Shown here in pieces: positions 45,121 through 57,417 of a stretch of DNA of 64,000 nt. A program made the position numbers and the translations under genes. Within the stretch, counting starts at the first letter, position 1. Every line of letters begins with the position of its first letter. Location: positions 28,003-92,002 of the forward strand of contig OENT01000617.1 of the NCBI GenBank assembly GCA_900239685.1. Reading direction: 5' to 3'. The notes beneath the pieces are model-generated. The model searched no databases. It was not told the DNA's origin and saw nothing but the letters and a program-made list of their open reading frames with translations. This stretch comes from Rotaria macrura (lineage: Eukaryota > Rotifera > Eurotatoria > Philodinida > Philodinidae).

Positions 45121-45155
45121 AACAAAAATTCCTTAAAAATAGGAAGAGACATAAC

Positions 45156-48100
45156 AACTCTCAAATTAATAATGATGTTCATTACAAATCAAGAATTTCA
45201 AGTCATCTGATATAACTTAACGCTAATTATTTCGTTGTTGGATTTCTCAAGCAAAAAGGCGTTAAAAAAACAGCACTGTGTGCTCAATTCATACGATAGA
45301 AAACGAAGCAGCAGATCGAATTTTATTATAACTGTTATTGATTTCAAGTATATAACTAATCAAAAGTTAAATGTGATGAAATTGAATGAATTTTCGTATT
45401 TGTAATTTGTTTCGCTGTATTTAACAATTAGTTAAGTATGTCCAGAAACATAGTTTATGAGCACTCAAAACTAAAGTTCGAATTTCATGGAAAATAAGAG
45501 AAATGTTAGTTATACATGAATTTTCATCCGAGCTCTACCAACAAGGACAACTAATCATCATTTCAATGATCATTTGATTTGATCTAACTGAAAATCACAG
45601 TAATCCTAAAAATATTTTCGATAGATCGGCACTATTTTTAATTCGAAATAGCTTCAGCCAAAACGAATACACATTTGTTAAAAACTTATTATGTCAACGA
45701 ATGAGACTTGTGTTTATCTGAAAATTTTTAGAATGTTCATAGAATCTTACGATTTATGTATGCGCTGACTGTTTATTGGAAATTTTACTATTTGATTTCT
45801 TAGTAAATACAACAGAAAAAGAAGAAGCTGTACAGGAGACTACCAATGAAGTACATACTGCTGAAGTGTTGCTTTTTCCTGTTGAATCTATCAAAAATCA
45901 CTTCTCTAAGTCGAGAAGAATAATTGAGACAGTATCAATCACTATTACAAATAGATTTTTTTTCACCTCTGAATTAATACAAAATTAAGATTTACTTCAT
46001 TCTCGTCCAGCAACAATAAAAGTGAAAGAAACAAGTATAATCTATCGAGACTGAAAAATCATTTTTCTATCACAAATTAAATGGAGAAAACAAACTTACT
46101 ATCAATATCAACCTATATGTGCTGAAACGTACACAAAATAAACTAGCAGTACAATAAAACAAGAGCATAGAAAATTTAGGCAGCTTTCATTTTCATAAGA
46201 TTATTATGGGCTTAAGTGAACGTGGGTGTGAATGTGAAAAATACTGAAGTAAATACTTGGTGACGGCGCCTTCTCCGCCAAATCATGATTAATAGCATAG
46301 AAAGGAAAGAGAGAAAATATAACTATATGGATGCATCATAAACGATGTTATATCAACAATAATGCACCAAAACGAAGAGTGATACTCACATTTATAGGTC
46401 GAGAAACGGACATTCGATAAGTAAAGTGATGTAGCTCGAATTTGTGTAGAGGAAGAGCAGAAGAAGATAAGAAAGTACATTTAAGTTAAAGAATAGAGAA
46501 AAAAAGCAACTGTTTAAAAACATCGATGTCACAATTCGTATTTGCAATTCGATTGATTCATTTCAACTGTAACTGTGGCATATATGATCCAAAGTCCGAT
46601 GGAATTAGAGTAACCAATAATAATTTCTACTTTAATTCCTATAAAATTACATTCAATATGTTGAAAATATTGAGGATAATAACAACTATCAGACTTCAAA
46701 TTTGCTCGCCTTTTTTCAATAAAAAAATTTCAATTGATATTCTACTTCTACAAAATTCAATATTACTGTAGATGTAGAACAATACACATAGGATGACGTA
46801 GTAAAATTTCCGCATGCTCTCCAATTTGGATGATCGAATTTATTCTGAATATTGTAGATAACAAACGATTGTATTTTATCGTAGGATCATCTTTATATTT
46901 CGTCGAATTAAAATTTTGTGAATGAAACTTTTAAGAGCGGTGTATTGAGAAACGTATAAAAACTAGAGTATCATACGATTCTGTGAATAATTATGAAAAT
47001 TTTCGTGTTAATTTTATTTAAAAATTCATATTAGCACTCGAGTACAGATCCACTATGCAAATTTCGAAGTTTAAATGTGAACAACGAATACAATTGAATA
47101 TTATTCATTAAACAATGGATCATAGTAATATTCATCATGCCAAAAATTTATGAGCATTATTTCTCTTATTAGTTATAAAAATTTAGAAATCAATTCGTTA
47201 AATAAATAATTATTTTGAAAAAACACAGTGATTGAGTTTTGTGTTCGACGTAGAAAAATTCTTTAATAAGATAACTGCCGTTGTTCATTTCACTCGCGAT
47301 TGAATACTTCCTCACGTACCCACACTGTGCCTTCATTCTCAAATACTCATTCATAGGTGTCGTTAAGAAAAAAAACCAACAAAATCCGTCGTTCAATATT
47401 ATATTTAAGTCAACAGTATGCTGTGACAACGAATAGACGATTGTTGTTAGATATTTATAGAACTTTACCGGAGCGATTTCTTATTTTTAATTCATTCCTG
47501 TTCATCAGTTATATATATTGAAAATTCGATTGCATCAATACTTCATACATAGCTGCAAGTTTTTCATATGCTTGTCGAGAAAAAAAGAATTAATAATTAC
47601 CTTAAATATGATTGGGTTTAAACTAGTCAATCTTAATACGAAATAATTAGGATATCTTTGATCGGATTATTCAATTTTTTCGAACAAACAATGACTTTTA
47701 AAAAAACCATATTTTACAATCGAATTTTGCGATCTCTGTCAGATTAGAAGTCATTTTTGCAGCTCATAACTGCAGAGGAATAGTTAAAACTGTCAAACAT
47801 CGTTGTCATTTCCATGATATATAGCTGATGACCTTTCTCAAATGGCTTCTTCTCAATTCACGAAACAGGATGAAACACCTGAAACACTTGCTCTAGAACT
47901 TTAAGACTCATGTTTTCTTGTAACAAATTTGATTTTCTAAAAATCTTCTCCAACTATTAGAAAGATTTTTAATCACTCTTAATTTTTTAATTCAATTCTA
48001 ACAAACGACTAAAGAATATTATAGACTAACAATTTTCTAATAGAAATTCTAGCTTTCATAACAGAAGGAAATTCAAAGTTTAGTTTGCGTTACAGACAAA

Positions 48101-49129
48101 GCTAGAAACATGATTGATTTTTTAGTGATTATGTAGGTTAGAGAGGGATGAAACTGTCTCAATAGTCTTGTGAAACGACGTCAGCGATCATTGAATGTAT
48201 CAATACCAAGCTTTTTTGTTTTCGGTTTACGATGAGCATCATTGATTACCAGATAATAACTTAAATGGACATCTTTAATTAAGAAGTCTTTTTTCATCTA
48301 CAAAAATGACATCATTCTAGTAGAAACTGGCAGTTTTTCACATGAAAGAATAATAGCAGCAGACAATGCGCAATAGAGCATTTCAAATTCTTGTGCTTAA
48401 TATCAAAGAAATTTATTAATTTTCTTATACATTAAACAATACCATAGGAAATCAAGAATTCAATGAGATTAACCGTATCGAACATGCAAGCAAATAAATC
48501 GTATAACTGATATATGATCCATTTTGGCATCTACAGATGGCGTTCCAGGACACTAAATATATTGGTTCATTCATTATCTAGTCTTTGGTCTGGTTTTCAT
48601 CTTTCCCCGATAGCCAATCAATCAATCGCCTTCGGTCACTTTTTTCACATCACAATTATGTAACTCTTGTTTTGATTCTGTTACATTCTTTCTATCGATT
48701 AAAGATCTCGTTCACTTAATTTTCTTACATATTATTACGTATTGCAACTGCTACTACAGTCCTAGTTGTATTCAAATATTCAGTTTTTATTATGTTGTAT
48801 ATTTGTTCATATTGTAGAACGTCTTCAAATGTTACACTTGGGTATTATCAATTTATTATTGTTTACAACAAAGTTTGTTAGGAAATAAACAATGCAAAGC
48901 TAACGCTCACTTAGGTAAATAATTTCTTCCATCTATTATTATGGACTGTTATATTTTTCTTTCTAAAATTTTCAAGTAGTAGTTGTAAGAAGCTTAACTC
49001 TTCTCAGGGAATCGTTAAAAAAAATCCATATTTTAGAAATAGAAGAAAACGTTTGATTTTGACTTGAGTCACTAAATCAATTGCAATCTATTATTTTTTC
49101 CCCTCGTAATTACTATTCAATCAAATACA
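45156..49129. other. Gene-poor interval
   Basis: About 4 kb of AT-rich DNA. Short frames only, none with a recognisable domain. A small GC-rich inverted piece (GGCGCCTTCTCCGCC) lies near 46265. Confidence 0.45.
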
Positions 49130-49139
49130 GGCACTAGTA

Positions 49140-49960
49140 CAAATATCAAAATTGGGTACTTGTACATCTTGTATTGGTGTCTTGAGCGATACTTGTGTTT
49201 CTTTGCGTGTCGTAGGAGCAAAATCATATTAAATCAACGAATATCGCTCGTCAGCATGTAAGTTTTTTATGTGAATACGTCCTGGACTTATCCAATATTT
49301 ACTGTGAAATACTTGTTTAACACCAAAAGCAGTATTCTTTGGTTTACATGGATCACCAAGGATAGACAAGGCTATCATTAAATCATCGTGCATACTTTTC
49401 AGAACATGAATACGAGCATGTATACGTGCTGGTCGATGAGCACGACGATAATGTTTTTGTAGCAGTGTTCCAGTGGGACCATCAGTTGGTACCTTATATG
49501 ATACTGATTTTTACATTTAAAAGGAAATTCTTCGTTCTGATTCGAACGAAGACAATCACGTATTGCATTTATGATCCTAGTGACCAGTATCATTCGTCTT
49601 CCAAACATCAATGATAGCTCCTTCAGTAGTATTACCCTTGATATCTTTCACTGCAGTCAGTAAAAGACATATTTCTCCTTTACCTGTTGAAGTAATCCTA
49701 TCACCATTGTCTACGTACGTGTTGCGTATGATTGGTATAAAATGGCCCTGAAGCACTAGATTCTCTGGTCTAAGTTGGTTTAGAATTGTACGTACTGTTA
49801 AAAACTGAATTCTTTCAGTTCATTCTTCCAATTGTAGGTTGAGTTTCACGTATATAACTATGAACATAATCGACTATTTTTTTCATTAGAAATTTTAATT
49901 GAGCATTGGGCATTCGATTATTTACTAATTTTGTATTATCTGTCTACTGTTCAATCCATG
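49140..49960 (-). pseudogene. Intradiol ring-cleavage dioxygenase pseudogene
   Basis: Minus-strand fragments follow a catechol/hydroxyquinol 1,2-dioxygenase. N-terminal helical domain NNRMPNAQLKFLMKKIVDYV then YIRETQPTI (about 49955-49840); a deleted middle; ESSASGPFYTNHTQHV; DNGDRITSTGKGE; TEGAIIDVWKTNDTGH; FPFKCK; SYKVPTDGPTGTLLQKHYRR; RPARIHARIH; and AFGVKQVF with a tail to about 49150. These enzymes use Fe(III) held by two Tyr and two His to open catechols. The first Tyr ligand is a stop here (TAG at 49577-49579 after TGH), and the first His of the usual PAHIH is Arg (49424-49426). Several frameshifts are also present, so it is dead. The family is bacterial and fungal; its presence suggests horizontal acquisition followed by decay. 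Confidence 0.8.
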
Positions 49961-51052
49961 TATTTTAGAGTTCCATAACTAAAACTTGCATAATTATTTA
50001 TCATTCTTCTAAACAATCGATCTATGCAGTAGAATTGTACGAGTCACAGTTGTATCGAATAACATACGAGATCTACATGAAAGTTTCACTTTAAGAACAC
50101 TAGGCGTCAAAAATACGAGCTTCGTATGTAGCATGCATAAATACACTTGTTTGAAAATATTCTTCGTATTGTTGCTCCCTTATATGAGCTTATCTTCAAT
50201 AGGAAATGATCATGTGGAGATATGAAAAATATGATCTTAATTAAGATTTTTTTATCAAACGTAAATTGTTATTAAATATTGACAAATGATAGCATAAAAT
50301 TATGTGAAATGAAGTTTCATTTTACGTCGTATTTCAAGGAATATGACCGATCTTTAAAAATTATGTGATCGTTTCTGAATTCGACTATTGTAGATTCCAT
50401 GTGATCTCCTAGTAACTTTACTCACCATTAAAAGTGCATCAACTAATTAAAAAGTAGTATTTTCCCACGTCATCTATGGAAATACTTTTGTTCGATTTGC
50501 AAGTGAATTTGGAGTTATGCGTTTTTCTGCTTCTAAGCTCTAGTTGTATATAGACAATTTTGATTCCTGATTCGAAAAAGAAAATATAAAGACAGTCATT
50601 TTTCCAAACATGTCATATAGATTTTCCTTTGTATCTCCATGCTTCTTTAGAAATATCAGAGACTATGACTGATCGAAATAACGAGTATCCAGTTTATTTA
50701 GAAAGTATAAAACATATGCGGAACAGTTTTATCGAGCAGAAGACTTGTGAACATCAGGCTTAGTCTTTTTATGCGTGAAAAAAATATGAGAATTTGAACT
50801 CAATCACAAATATAAAGCACTAGAGATAGAATGACAAGATATTTTACTTTCGTTCGTATAGAATTTCAAGATTTAGATTCATGTTGATAAATGAGATTGT
50901 TGATATTTATAGAAATTGATGGCATGTTTTCCATTACTGTGACAATCATGAAATATAAATACTTTTGATTTAGAACACTCATCGCAGTGTATTGTAATGA
51001 TGAATCGTTGAAATTTTAGGCATAAAAAAGATATTTGTTTCTTGATAGTTTT
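49961..51052. other. Non-coding stretch
   Basis: AT-rich, no recognisable gene, repeat or RNA. Confidence 0.4.
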
Positions 51053-51265
51053 CAGGCACGTACCGAAGTCTCGAGAAAAAGCGGGGGGGCCTTAACGTCT
51101 TTATTCATATAAATTCAGCAACTATAGTCCCCAAAAAAGTGCTTTTTTTCTACTTTTTTGTCCCAAAAACACTAAATTTTCAAGTTTTCTTTTCTTTTCC
51201 GAAAAGCATTCTTTACGTCCCCTCCCCGCCTCCCCCCACGTGTTCGCCGGCTCGGGACACCCCTG
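51053..51265. mobile_element. Possible small GC-ended MITE
   Basis: The left end CAGGCACGTACCG and right end complement CAGGGGTGTCCCG are similar. The interior has G7 near the left end and C-rich tracts near the right (CCCCTCCCCGCCTCCCCCC). No target duplication found, so this is tentative. Confidence 0.35.
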
Positions 51266-53495
51266 CTTTTATCGGTGCGAGCATGCATTCATCAAATAGT
51301 ATATTATACAATTTTTTCCTTTATCGATCACAAAGAAAAAAGTACGACTACTCTTTGTATATTCTTTTCATACATGTTTCTCCTTCGTTTACTTCACAAA
51401 AATAATAATAATGGCAATGCTGTAAGTAAGAGAACAGAATGATCAAATGTCATGTGCGCAGTTTTGAAAGTTGTTTTCTTCTCACAGCAGTTTAAACATG
51501 AAGTAAAACATGTTTTGCAAAAGAAAAGAAAAAAGATTGAAACGCCATTCCGTTCTACCACTACGTTGGTAAGTTGCATGCTGTGACTAGCGCAAGTTAT
51601 TTTAGAGAACTTGTTTTCGAAGGTATAGCTTTGCGTTTCTTTTTTCATTCGTTATGTATTAATTTAGTAGACGGTTGGTATTTCTATTTGCTTTTTGTTT
51701 TGATACTTTTGCTTATGTTCGAGGACAATGAATTGAAACTATGTTAATCATGAGTGAATTTTTCCTTCGCTGGATAAAAAAAAATTTGTCCAGAGCGCAA
51801 TTTCAATCATAATTAGTAATTACAGATTCAATCGTAAACATAACATACGTTATTAAATACGTATATCTATTTATTTTTAACACTGATAGGTCATGGACGC
51901 ATGCAATAGAATAGAAACACTATCTAGTATCGCAACACGCATAGTCGATCATTTTAATTAAAATTTTCATAATAAACACTTTTGAAAAACCTATCATTTA
52001 TTCAGAACATTGGTAGATTTTTATCGTTTGACAATTAATTTGTATCAAATCATCGGTTTGAAAAGTGTGCAATATATAGTTGTTTCTGTTTCGCTTGTAT
52101 CTTTAAACGTGCAAAAACTTTAATTGAAAATTTTCTTAGTTTTAACACATGATTTCAAGGTTAATATTGCTAGAAGACAAGAAGCTAACTCAAAAGCCAT
52201 CTGTAATACTAAACGCAATCATTTGCAATCAGGAGAAAGTTTTTACATGCATCATTGAATATGTATGAAATTCTTTAAAAAAATATTTACAAATTAGTTA
52301 AGTATGTGTTTGGCATTTTTTTCTAAATAATATTTGTTTCAAGAAAGAAGTATGAAATTATTTAAGAAGTGACTGTAATATAAAACTTATTTGTTAATGA
52401 TTTCATTTTTCGAATCAGTATCGATTGTTGATCATAATCTTTTAGATATAATATGATTAAATTCTTTTTCTTTGATAACTAAGCAATTATCATCTATAGT
52501 ATTTTTACATTTTCAAAGTTATTTATATATGTCACGATGTAAGAATGGCTCGATCATGATTCGACTTGAAACTTTGACCTCGCTTATGATGAGAAATCCC
52601 TGCTAGTTCTACGATTTATTCCCTATTTCTATTTGTTCTCAGTTTCGTTTGAGTAAAAGATTGTGCTCAACTTGTATTACATATACAACTAGACTGATCG
52701 ATTGTTTTTGATCAACATATAATCATTTCGGCATTAGCGATAATATTTCTAGTTCAATGTATTCTCGTTGATGAATAATGTGAATCTGAGTGTTTTAGAT
52801 TTTGACAAATGTATTTAAGGACTCACGTATGATGATTTTCTGATTAGAAGATATGTATAAGATAAGATTATCAGACAAGAATTTTCGTTTTCTATAACAT
52901 CGTTACTATTTGATAATGCCAATTACCGAGTGCATGAGACATCGCATCGGTAATGTGTTCTATGCATTCATACTAGAATATAATAATATTCCAGAGCTTG
53001 GTATTGGAAAAGTAGACTACAATATTCGTCTGTAGTACAGAGCTTATGACGAATAAAAACAAATAATTGACTGAGTTTTATTTTATACTGGAGCTTTTAT
53101 TTGAAGTGAAAGAAGAAATAAGAAATCGTTTTTTTTCTAACACTTGACAAATTCTTATTTACTACATTCCAACCTATGTCTATCATAAGTGTTATTTTGA
53201 AAGAAATCTTACAAATGTTGGCCGGGATGAATCTAATTTTTATGATAGTCAGCAATAATATTCGTAGAATATATGTAGATAACTTGCTAGATACTTGAAA
53301 TGGAAACAATAATAAAATTCTAATATAAAAGCATAAATATGTTCAATGCTTGTATTTGATACCGAGTTTGTATCACTAAAAAGAGATTTGTCATAACATG
53401 ATAGATTTCTTTGGTTTTTGTTTTGAGAGTTATTGAAATAATCTTTTGTTCTTATTTACTACTGTTAGATATACAATTAGAATCAAATAACTTGC
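51266..53495. other. Intergenic, non-coding
   Basis: AT-rich region upstream of the 5'-nucleotidase gene. No domain-bearing frame or clear regulatory motif seen. Confidence 0.4.
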
Positions 53496-54620
53496 ATGCC
53501 GCCAACGTTTGAACTAGTCGTTTGTATAACATCTTCGGCACTTTTTGACTGTACTGAGTCACGTGAAATTTGGAAACGTGATGGATTTGAAGCATACAAA
53601 GAGCATCAATGTTCGAACATTATGGTACCTCTTCAACCTGGTGCCGGATATCCTCTTGTTCGATCATTATTAGCATTGAATGAAGCTGCTAATAAACAAT
53701 TGGTCGAAGTAGTACTAGTATCTCGCAAAGACAGTGATTCTGGTGAACGTATACGACAATCGATCTATCATCATAAATTAGCTATCACTCGCATGTCATT
53801 TACCGGCGGCACAGACGTGACCAAGTACTTATCGGCTTGGAAATGTGATCTTTTTCTCACTGCAGACGAAGATCAAGTGCGTACAGTATTGTCTGGTGCT
53901 ACTGCTGAAGCATTTAGAGGTATAGCAGCTGCATTAGTATGCAACATAGTGAATACAACAACACCTATTCCTTCCAAGCCAACTTTCTTACCTGAAATTT
54001 CTCAAGATGAAGAGCTAGATTTGAACAATGATACATCATTGACACCCACCGAAGCAAATCAATTAACTCATACTGATTTATCTGCTTCATTGGCTTCATT
54101 GTCATGGCCAGAAGGTCAAGTTCGTATTGCTTTCGATGGTGATGGTGTACTTTTTTCAGATCAAGCAGAACGTGTCTTTAAGAAACAAGGACTCGAGGGT
54201 TTTTTCGATTTTGAACGTAAACATGGACATCTGGCTTTACCGAAAGGTCCTATGCAAGCATTCGCTCTTAAATTACAAAAACTTCGTCAATCTCTAGGAG
54301 ACAGAGACAAATGGAGAGTACGTACATTTTTGGTCACTGCTCGTAATGATGTTGGTAATATACGCGTATTTCATACACTCAAAGAATGGGGTCTCGAAAT
54401 TGATGAGACTCATTTCTTGGGTGGACTCGATAAGACGCCGTTCTTACAATCCATTAATCCCGCAATATTCTTTGATGATTCAAGAGAAAATATCGATCGA
54501 GCTAAGATTTATGTTCCATCGGCACAAGTTGTCTACGGTATCAATAATTTAGAAACGAATATTCTAGCAAGATCATTATCTATTGAAATAAAAACTACAC
54601 AAAATGAACATTCCACATAA
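53496..54620 (+). CDS. NT5C1A-like: Cytosolic 5'-nucleotidase I (PF06189 type)
   Basis: Intronless frame of 374 aa, close to human NT5C1A (368). It starts MPPTFELVVCITSSALFDCT, matching the family's first strand (VxIAVSSRALFxM). It has MSFTGGTDVTKYLSAWKCDLFLTAD (family TGGNSPxxYLKAYxxxLYLSAD), the catalytic-loop motif RIAFDGDGVLFSDQAERVF (family RVAFDGDAVLFSDESERI), then FLVTARND and the late acidic motif IFFDDS. The family dephosphorylates AMP, IMP and similar nucleoside monophosphates in the cytosol. Residues about 150-205 are a less conserved linker. The first ATG follows an AT-rich leader and precedes the first strand directly. AATAAA lies 119 bp after the stop. No catalytic residue appears missing. 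Lack of introns contrasts with the two transporters and could reflect retroposition or bacterial origin. Confidence 0.93.
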   Translation: MPPTFELVVCITSSALFDCTESREIWKRDGFEAYKEHQCSNIMVPLQPGAGYPLVRSLLALNEAANKQLVEVVLVSRKDSDSGERIRQSIYHHKLAITRMSFTGGTDVTKYLSAWKCDLFLTADEDQVRTVLSGATAEAFRGIAAALVCNIVNTTTPIPSKPTFLPEISQDEELDLNNDTSLTPTEANQLTHTDLSASLASLSWPEGQVRIAFDGDGVLFSDQAERVFKKQGLEGFFDFERKHGHLALPKGPMQAFALKLQKLRQSLGDRDKWRVRTFLVTARNDVGNIRVFHTLKEWGLEIDETHFLGGLDKTPFLQSINPAIFFDDSRENIDRAKIYVPSAQVVYGINNLETNILARSLSIEIKTTQNEHST

Positions 54621-54738
54621 AGATATTGATTCACTATGCATTCAAAGTCTCTCCTATGACTTATCATTCTGCTTTATTAGTTGTATTTCTTTTTTTATGT
54701 CTACGATCATTGTTACACTTCTCAATTTTTCATTTCAT

Positions 54739-54744
54739 AATAAA
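54739..54744 (+). terminator. Poly(A) signal AATAAA
   Basis: Canonical hexamer 119 bp downstream of the 5'-nucleotidase stop, in an AT-rich 3' region. Confidence 0.5.
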
Positions 54745-54888
54745 ATCATATGTTTTTGATTGCGTACATAAACACAAAACAAAGCAATAGAAAATTACGT
54801 ATCTGCGAAACATATTTAAATAGTGCATGGGTATATTCTATAGATTGCACAATCTTTTATTATGGGTAATAATTTTAAATTTCTAGAT

Positions 54889-55531
54889 CACGACTTCCCC
54901 ACTGTTGTCATCCATGTGTAATAGTCTGGTTTCTCGTGACACGTCCTTTGTGATAGTGCCTTATTGTAAATACGTAAAGTTCAAAAAAATTTATGACTTC
55001 CTCTTAAAATTACTGAAGAATGAACGAATTCGGCAGGTAATGAATCTACAAAAGACATTGCTATTAATAAAACATGATTAGTTTACTTACAGAATGGGAT
55101 TTGGTAAAGCTGACGATTTCGTTGAAATTGATGCCTATAAAAACAAAGTTGACTTGCTTTTTCGATTTCATCTAGTTGATATCTTAAAATGATCGAGGGA
55201 CATAGGAACAACATTGCATTGCTATGATAGATGATGCCTTCAAATAATTAGATAATGAGTTTATTAAATGAATGTCCACAGTTGTACCTGATGCTTTTCT
55301 ATGGATAATTCTGAATATTTGTTATATTTATTAATGATACCCGAGGAATCTTTTAACACACATGGTTTCTTCATATTGAAAATCCAAATAGAAACACATA
55401 AAATAAACTTTCAACAAACAGTAGTATGTACCCGATCATCGTATAACGAATTGGAAGCAATCGTAGACGAGTCATCCACTGATCTGTTAGAAAACAATAA
55501 TGAAAATATGTTAACATTTGTTAAAATGTAA
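54889..55531 (+). pseudogene. Unrecognised decayed coding sequence
   Basis: Protein-like pieces in plus frames: FLLKLLKNERIRQ (about 54990-55036), MGFGKADDFVEIDAYKNKVD (55093 on) and a 76-codon frame at 55301-55531 ending in an acidic tail (ELEAIVDESSTDLLENNNEN). Stops separate them and no splice sites obviously join them. I do not recognise the family. It could also be a real multi-exon small gene. Confidence 0.3.
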
Positions 55532-56627
55532 ATGTCTACTTATAGTCGGTGATTCATTTGAGTGGAATCTGATGGTAATCGAGACATAGTGTTAGAATAA
55601 TCCAAGAGCGAGAAGTGTGAAATTCACAAAAAGAACACCAGAGAAGAGTAATATCAGAATTTTTAGTATATTTTTTTATTGATCTACTGCCGTATTCACT
55701 ATTGATCTTCTATGTCTAGTATTCGAGAATCTAAAACAAACGCTAAGTATGCCTAGTACTTAGATAAACACTTTTTGAAACTTCAATCAAAATTATTCAT
55801 ACGAATGAATTGATAGGATGTTACCATTGATGAACAAAGTTTTCAATTCAGGAATCCTTTTGAAATCAACACTAGATATGTTACTATATAATTTGATGAT
55901 TTATGCATATCGTACAAGAGAGTGTGACGAAATAGTTTTGTTTTTAGAAACATCACATTCAACATCTTCTTAGTTTTGCTCACGAATAGGTGTCATTAAT
56001 ATAAAAACGTTCATTATCAAATCATTTAGTTAAACGATTGACGTAAATATAAGTTGATTAAAAAATTAATGATAGCATTCAAATATTAATATGAATGGTC
56101 GTCTTTTCTTTTTTTTTGTAGTAATGTACTGAAATCCAAAATCAGACTTTGAATATTTTAAACATATCTACATATGTGATCATGTACGATATCGACATCT
56201 TATTGTTGAAATTTTTTTAAATAAATATCTATACATTTGACAACCAAAAATATCATGATTCAATCAACTATGTTAAATTCATAGCAAAAGAAAATATATT
56301 CCAATCCAACTCTGTAGATAGCTTGCTTGATTCTACCACTAAGTATAAGAAGCTGTCTCAAAATCTTATTTTGAAACTCGATCCTAATCATATTGTTCAT
56401 TTCCTTAAATTTTTCACAATAACTAAACAGAATCTTATATGAAGTGCCTCAGTAAGTATATGGATTCTTTTTCATTGAGGGAAGCACGATCCTGAATATT
56501 TCAAATGCAAATCTAGGCTATTATTCGTTATCATTTATAGTCGTGTCCTCAAATTATAGCACGGCCTAATGCCTGTTTAAAATTACCGATCTGCAAGAAA
56601 CATAAGTGCACCCACCAACGAATATGC
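55532..56627. other. Non-coding stretch
   Basis: AT-rich; no gene or repeat recognised. Confidence 0.4.
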
Positions 56628-57417
56628 TCACGTACTCTTGACTTCAGAAATAAATATTTTCATCTCAGAAAAATTAAACCGATGTTTTGGCTCTCGATAA
56701 CAACAAACTTGAATAATATTCCACATTTGTTCGAGCATTAATTAGGTTGATTTAATTCTTCATAGTTCAATCGACATTGTCGAACTTCATCCTCATTTAG
56801 AAATGTTTCAAATAGTTGATGTCCTTTTGAGTATGCTTCCCCTATTAAAACATCCAAGGAATAATCATCAGATTTGGTTAAATAACTTGAATGATGATTA
56901 TTCTTGAGACCTATTGGATTGATGCTAGAATCAGCATCAACAGGTGGATTATTGATCCAACGTGTAACACTAAAGTCAGTTATTTTAATTAAATTTTTTC
57001 CCGGCATTGATGGCTCTATATTGTAGACAAGTATATTTCGATAAGTTAGATAACCATATACTACTGATTTGATAGCAATACAATGAATTGCATTAGAGAC
57101 TTCCGAGAATACTTCAATTAGTACGTTGTGAGCTAAATTGATCTGCTTGTCCATGAACTAATTGTCTAAGTCATAGCGTTGAGCACTTTCCTGCACAAAG
57201 ATGGTTAAATTCAAAATATTTTCAATGTAACTAAATGTTCGAATAATATGATTATGACAATTCAATTAACGATAAAAAGAAGCTTCACGTTCACCTATAC
57301 CTTACGCCATCTCAACGATTTATATTTGATCTTCGTTCCTCGATATCCTGCGACCAAAATAGAGCTTCTTTCCTGATAGTCCATAGCATTGATGTTCTTA
57401 TCGAACTTGCCTACCAT
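56628..57417 (-). pseudogene. Protein kinase (tyrosine-kinase-like) pseudogene
   Basis: The order of a kinase domain is kept across broken frames. Leader/N-lobe: NINAMDYQERSSILVAGYRG, then KYKSLRWRK (57417-57305). After a frameshift: EREASFYR-stop-LNCHNHIIRTFSYIE and LNLTIFVQESAQRYDLDN-stop. Then 57154-56738: the catalytic loop VVYGYLTYRN (family VHGDLACRN), KITDFSVTRW (DFG is DFS), then SDDYSLDVLIGEAYSKG. After another shift: MWNIIQVCCYREPKHRFNFSEM to a stop at 56628. The catalytic Asp is Tyr, the activation-segment APE is deleted, and the Mg-binding Gly is lost. So it is inactive even apart from the stops. Full-length relatives in rotifers pair such domains with other modules; none is visible here. 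Confidence 0.8.

Larger units (their letters stand above)
44886..45134. repeat. Perfect 124-bp palindrome centred on a single N
   Basis: Bases 44886-45009 are the exact reverse complement of 45011-45134; position 45010 is the only ambiguous base in the window. Beyond that the arms differ by one T in a T run and by scattered substitutions for about 20 bp more. This may be a true inverted pair of element ends or an assembly join. Confidence 0.95.

Noticed and set aside
44886-45134. CRISPR-like or operator palindrome
   Set aside because: Single inverted pair in eukaryotic DNA with no spacers; better explained as inverted element ends or an assembly join.
45776-45988. 70-codon plus frame
   Set aside because: No start context, domain or neighbour supporting a gene.
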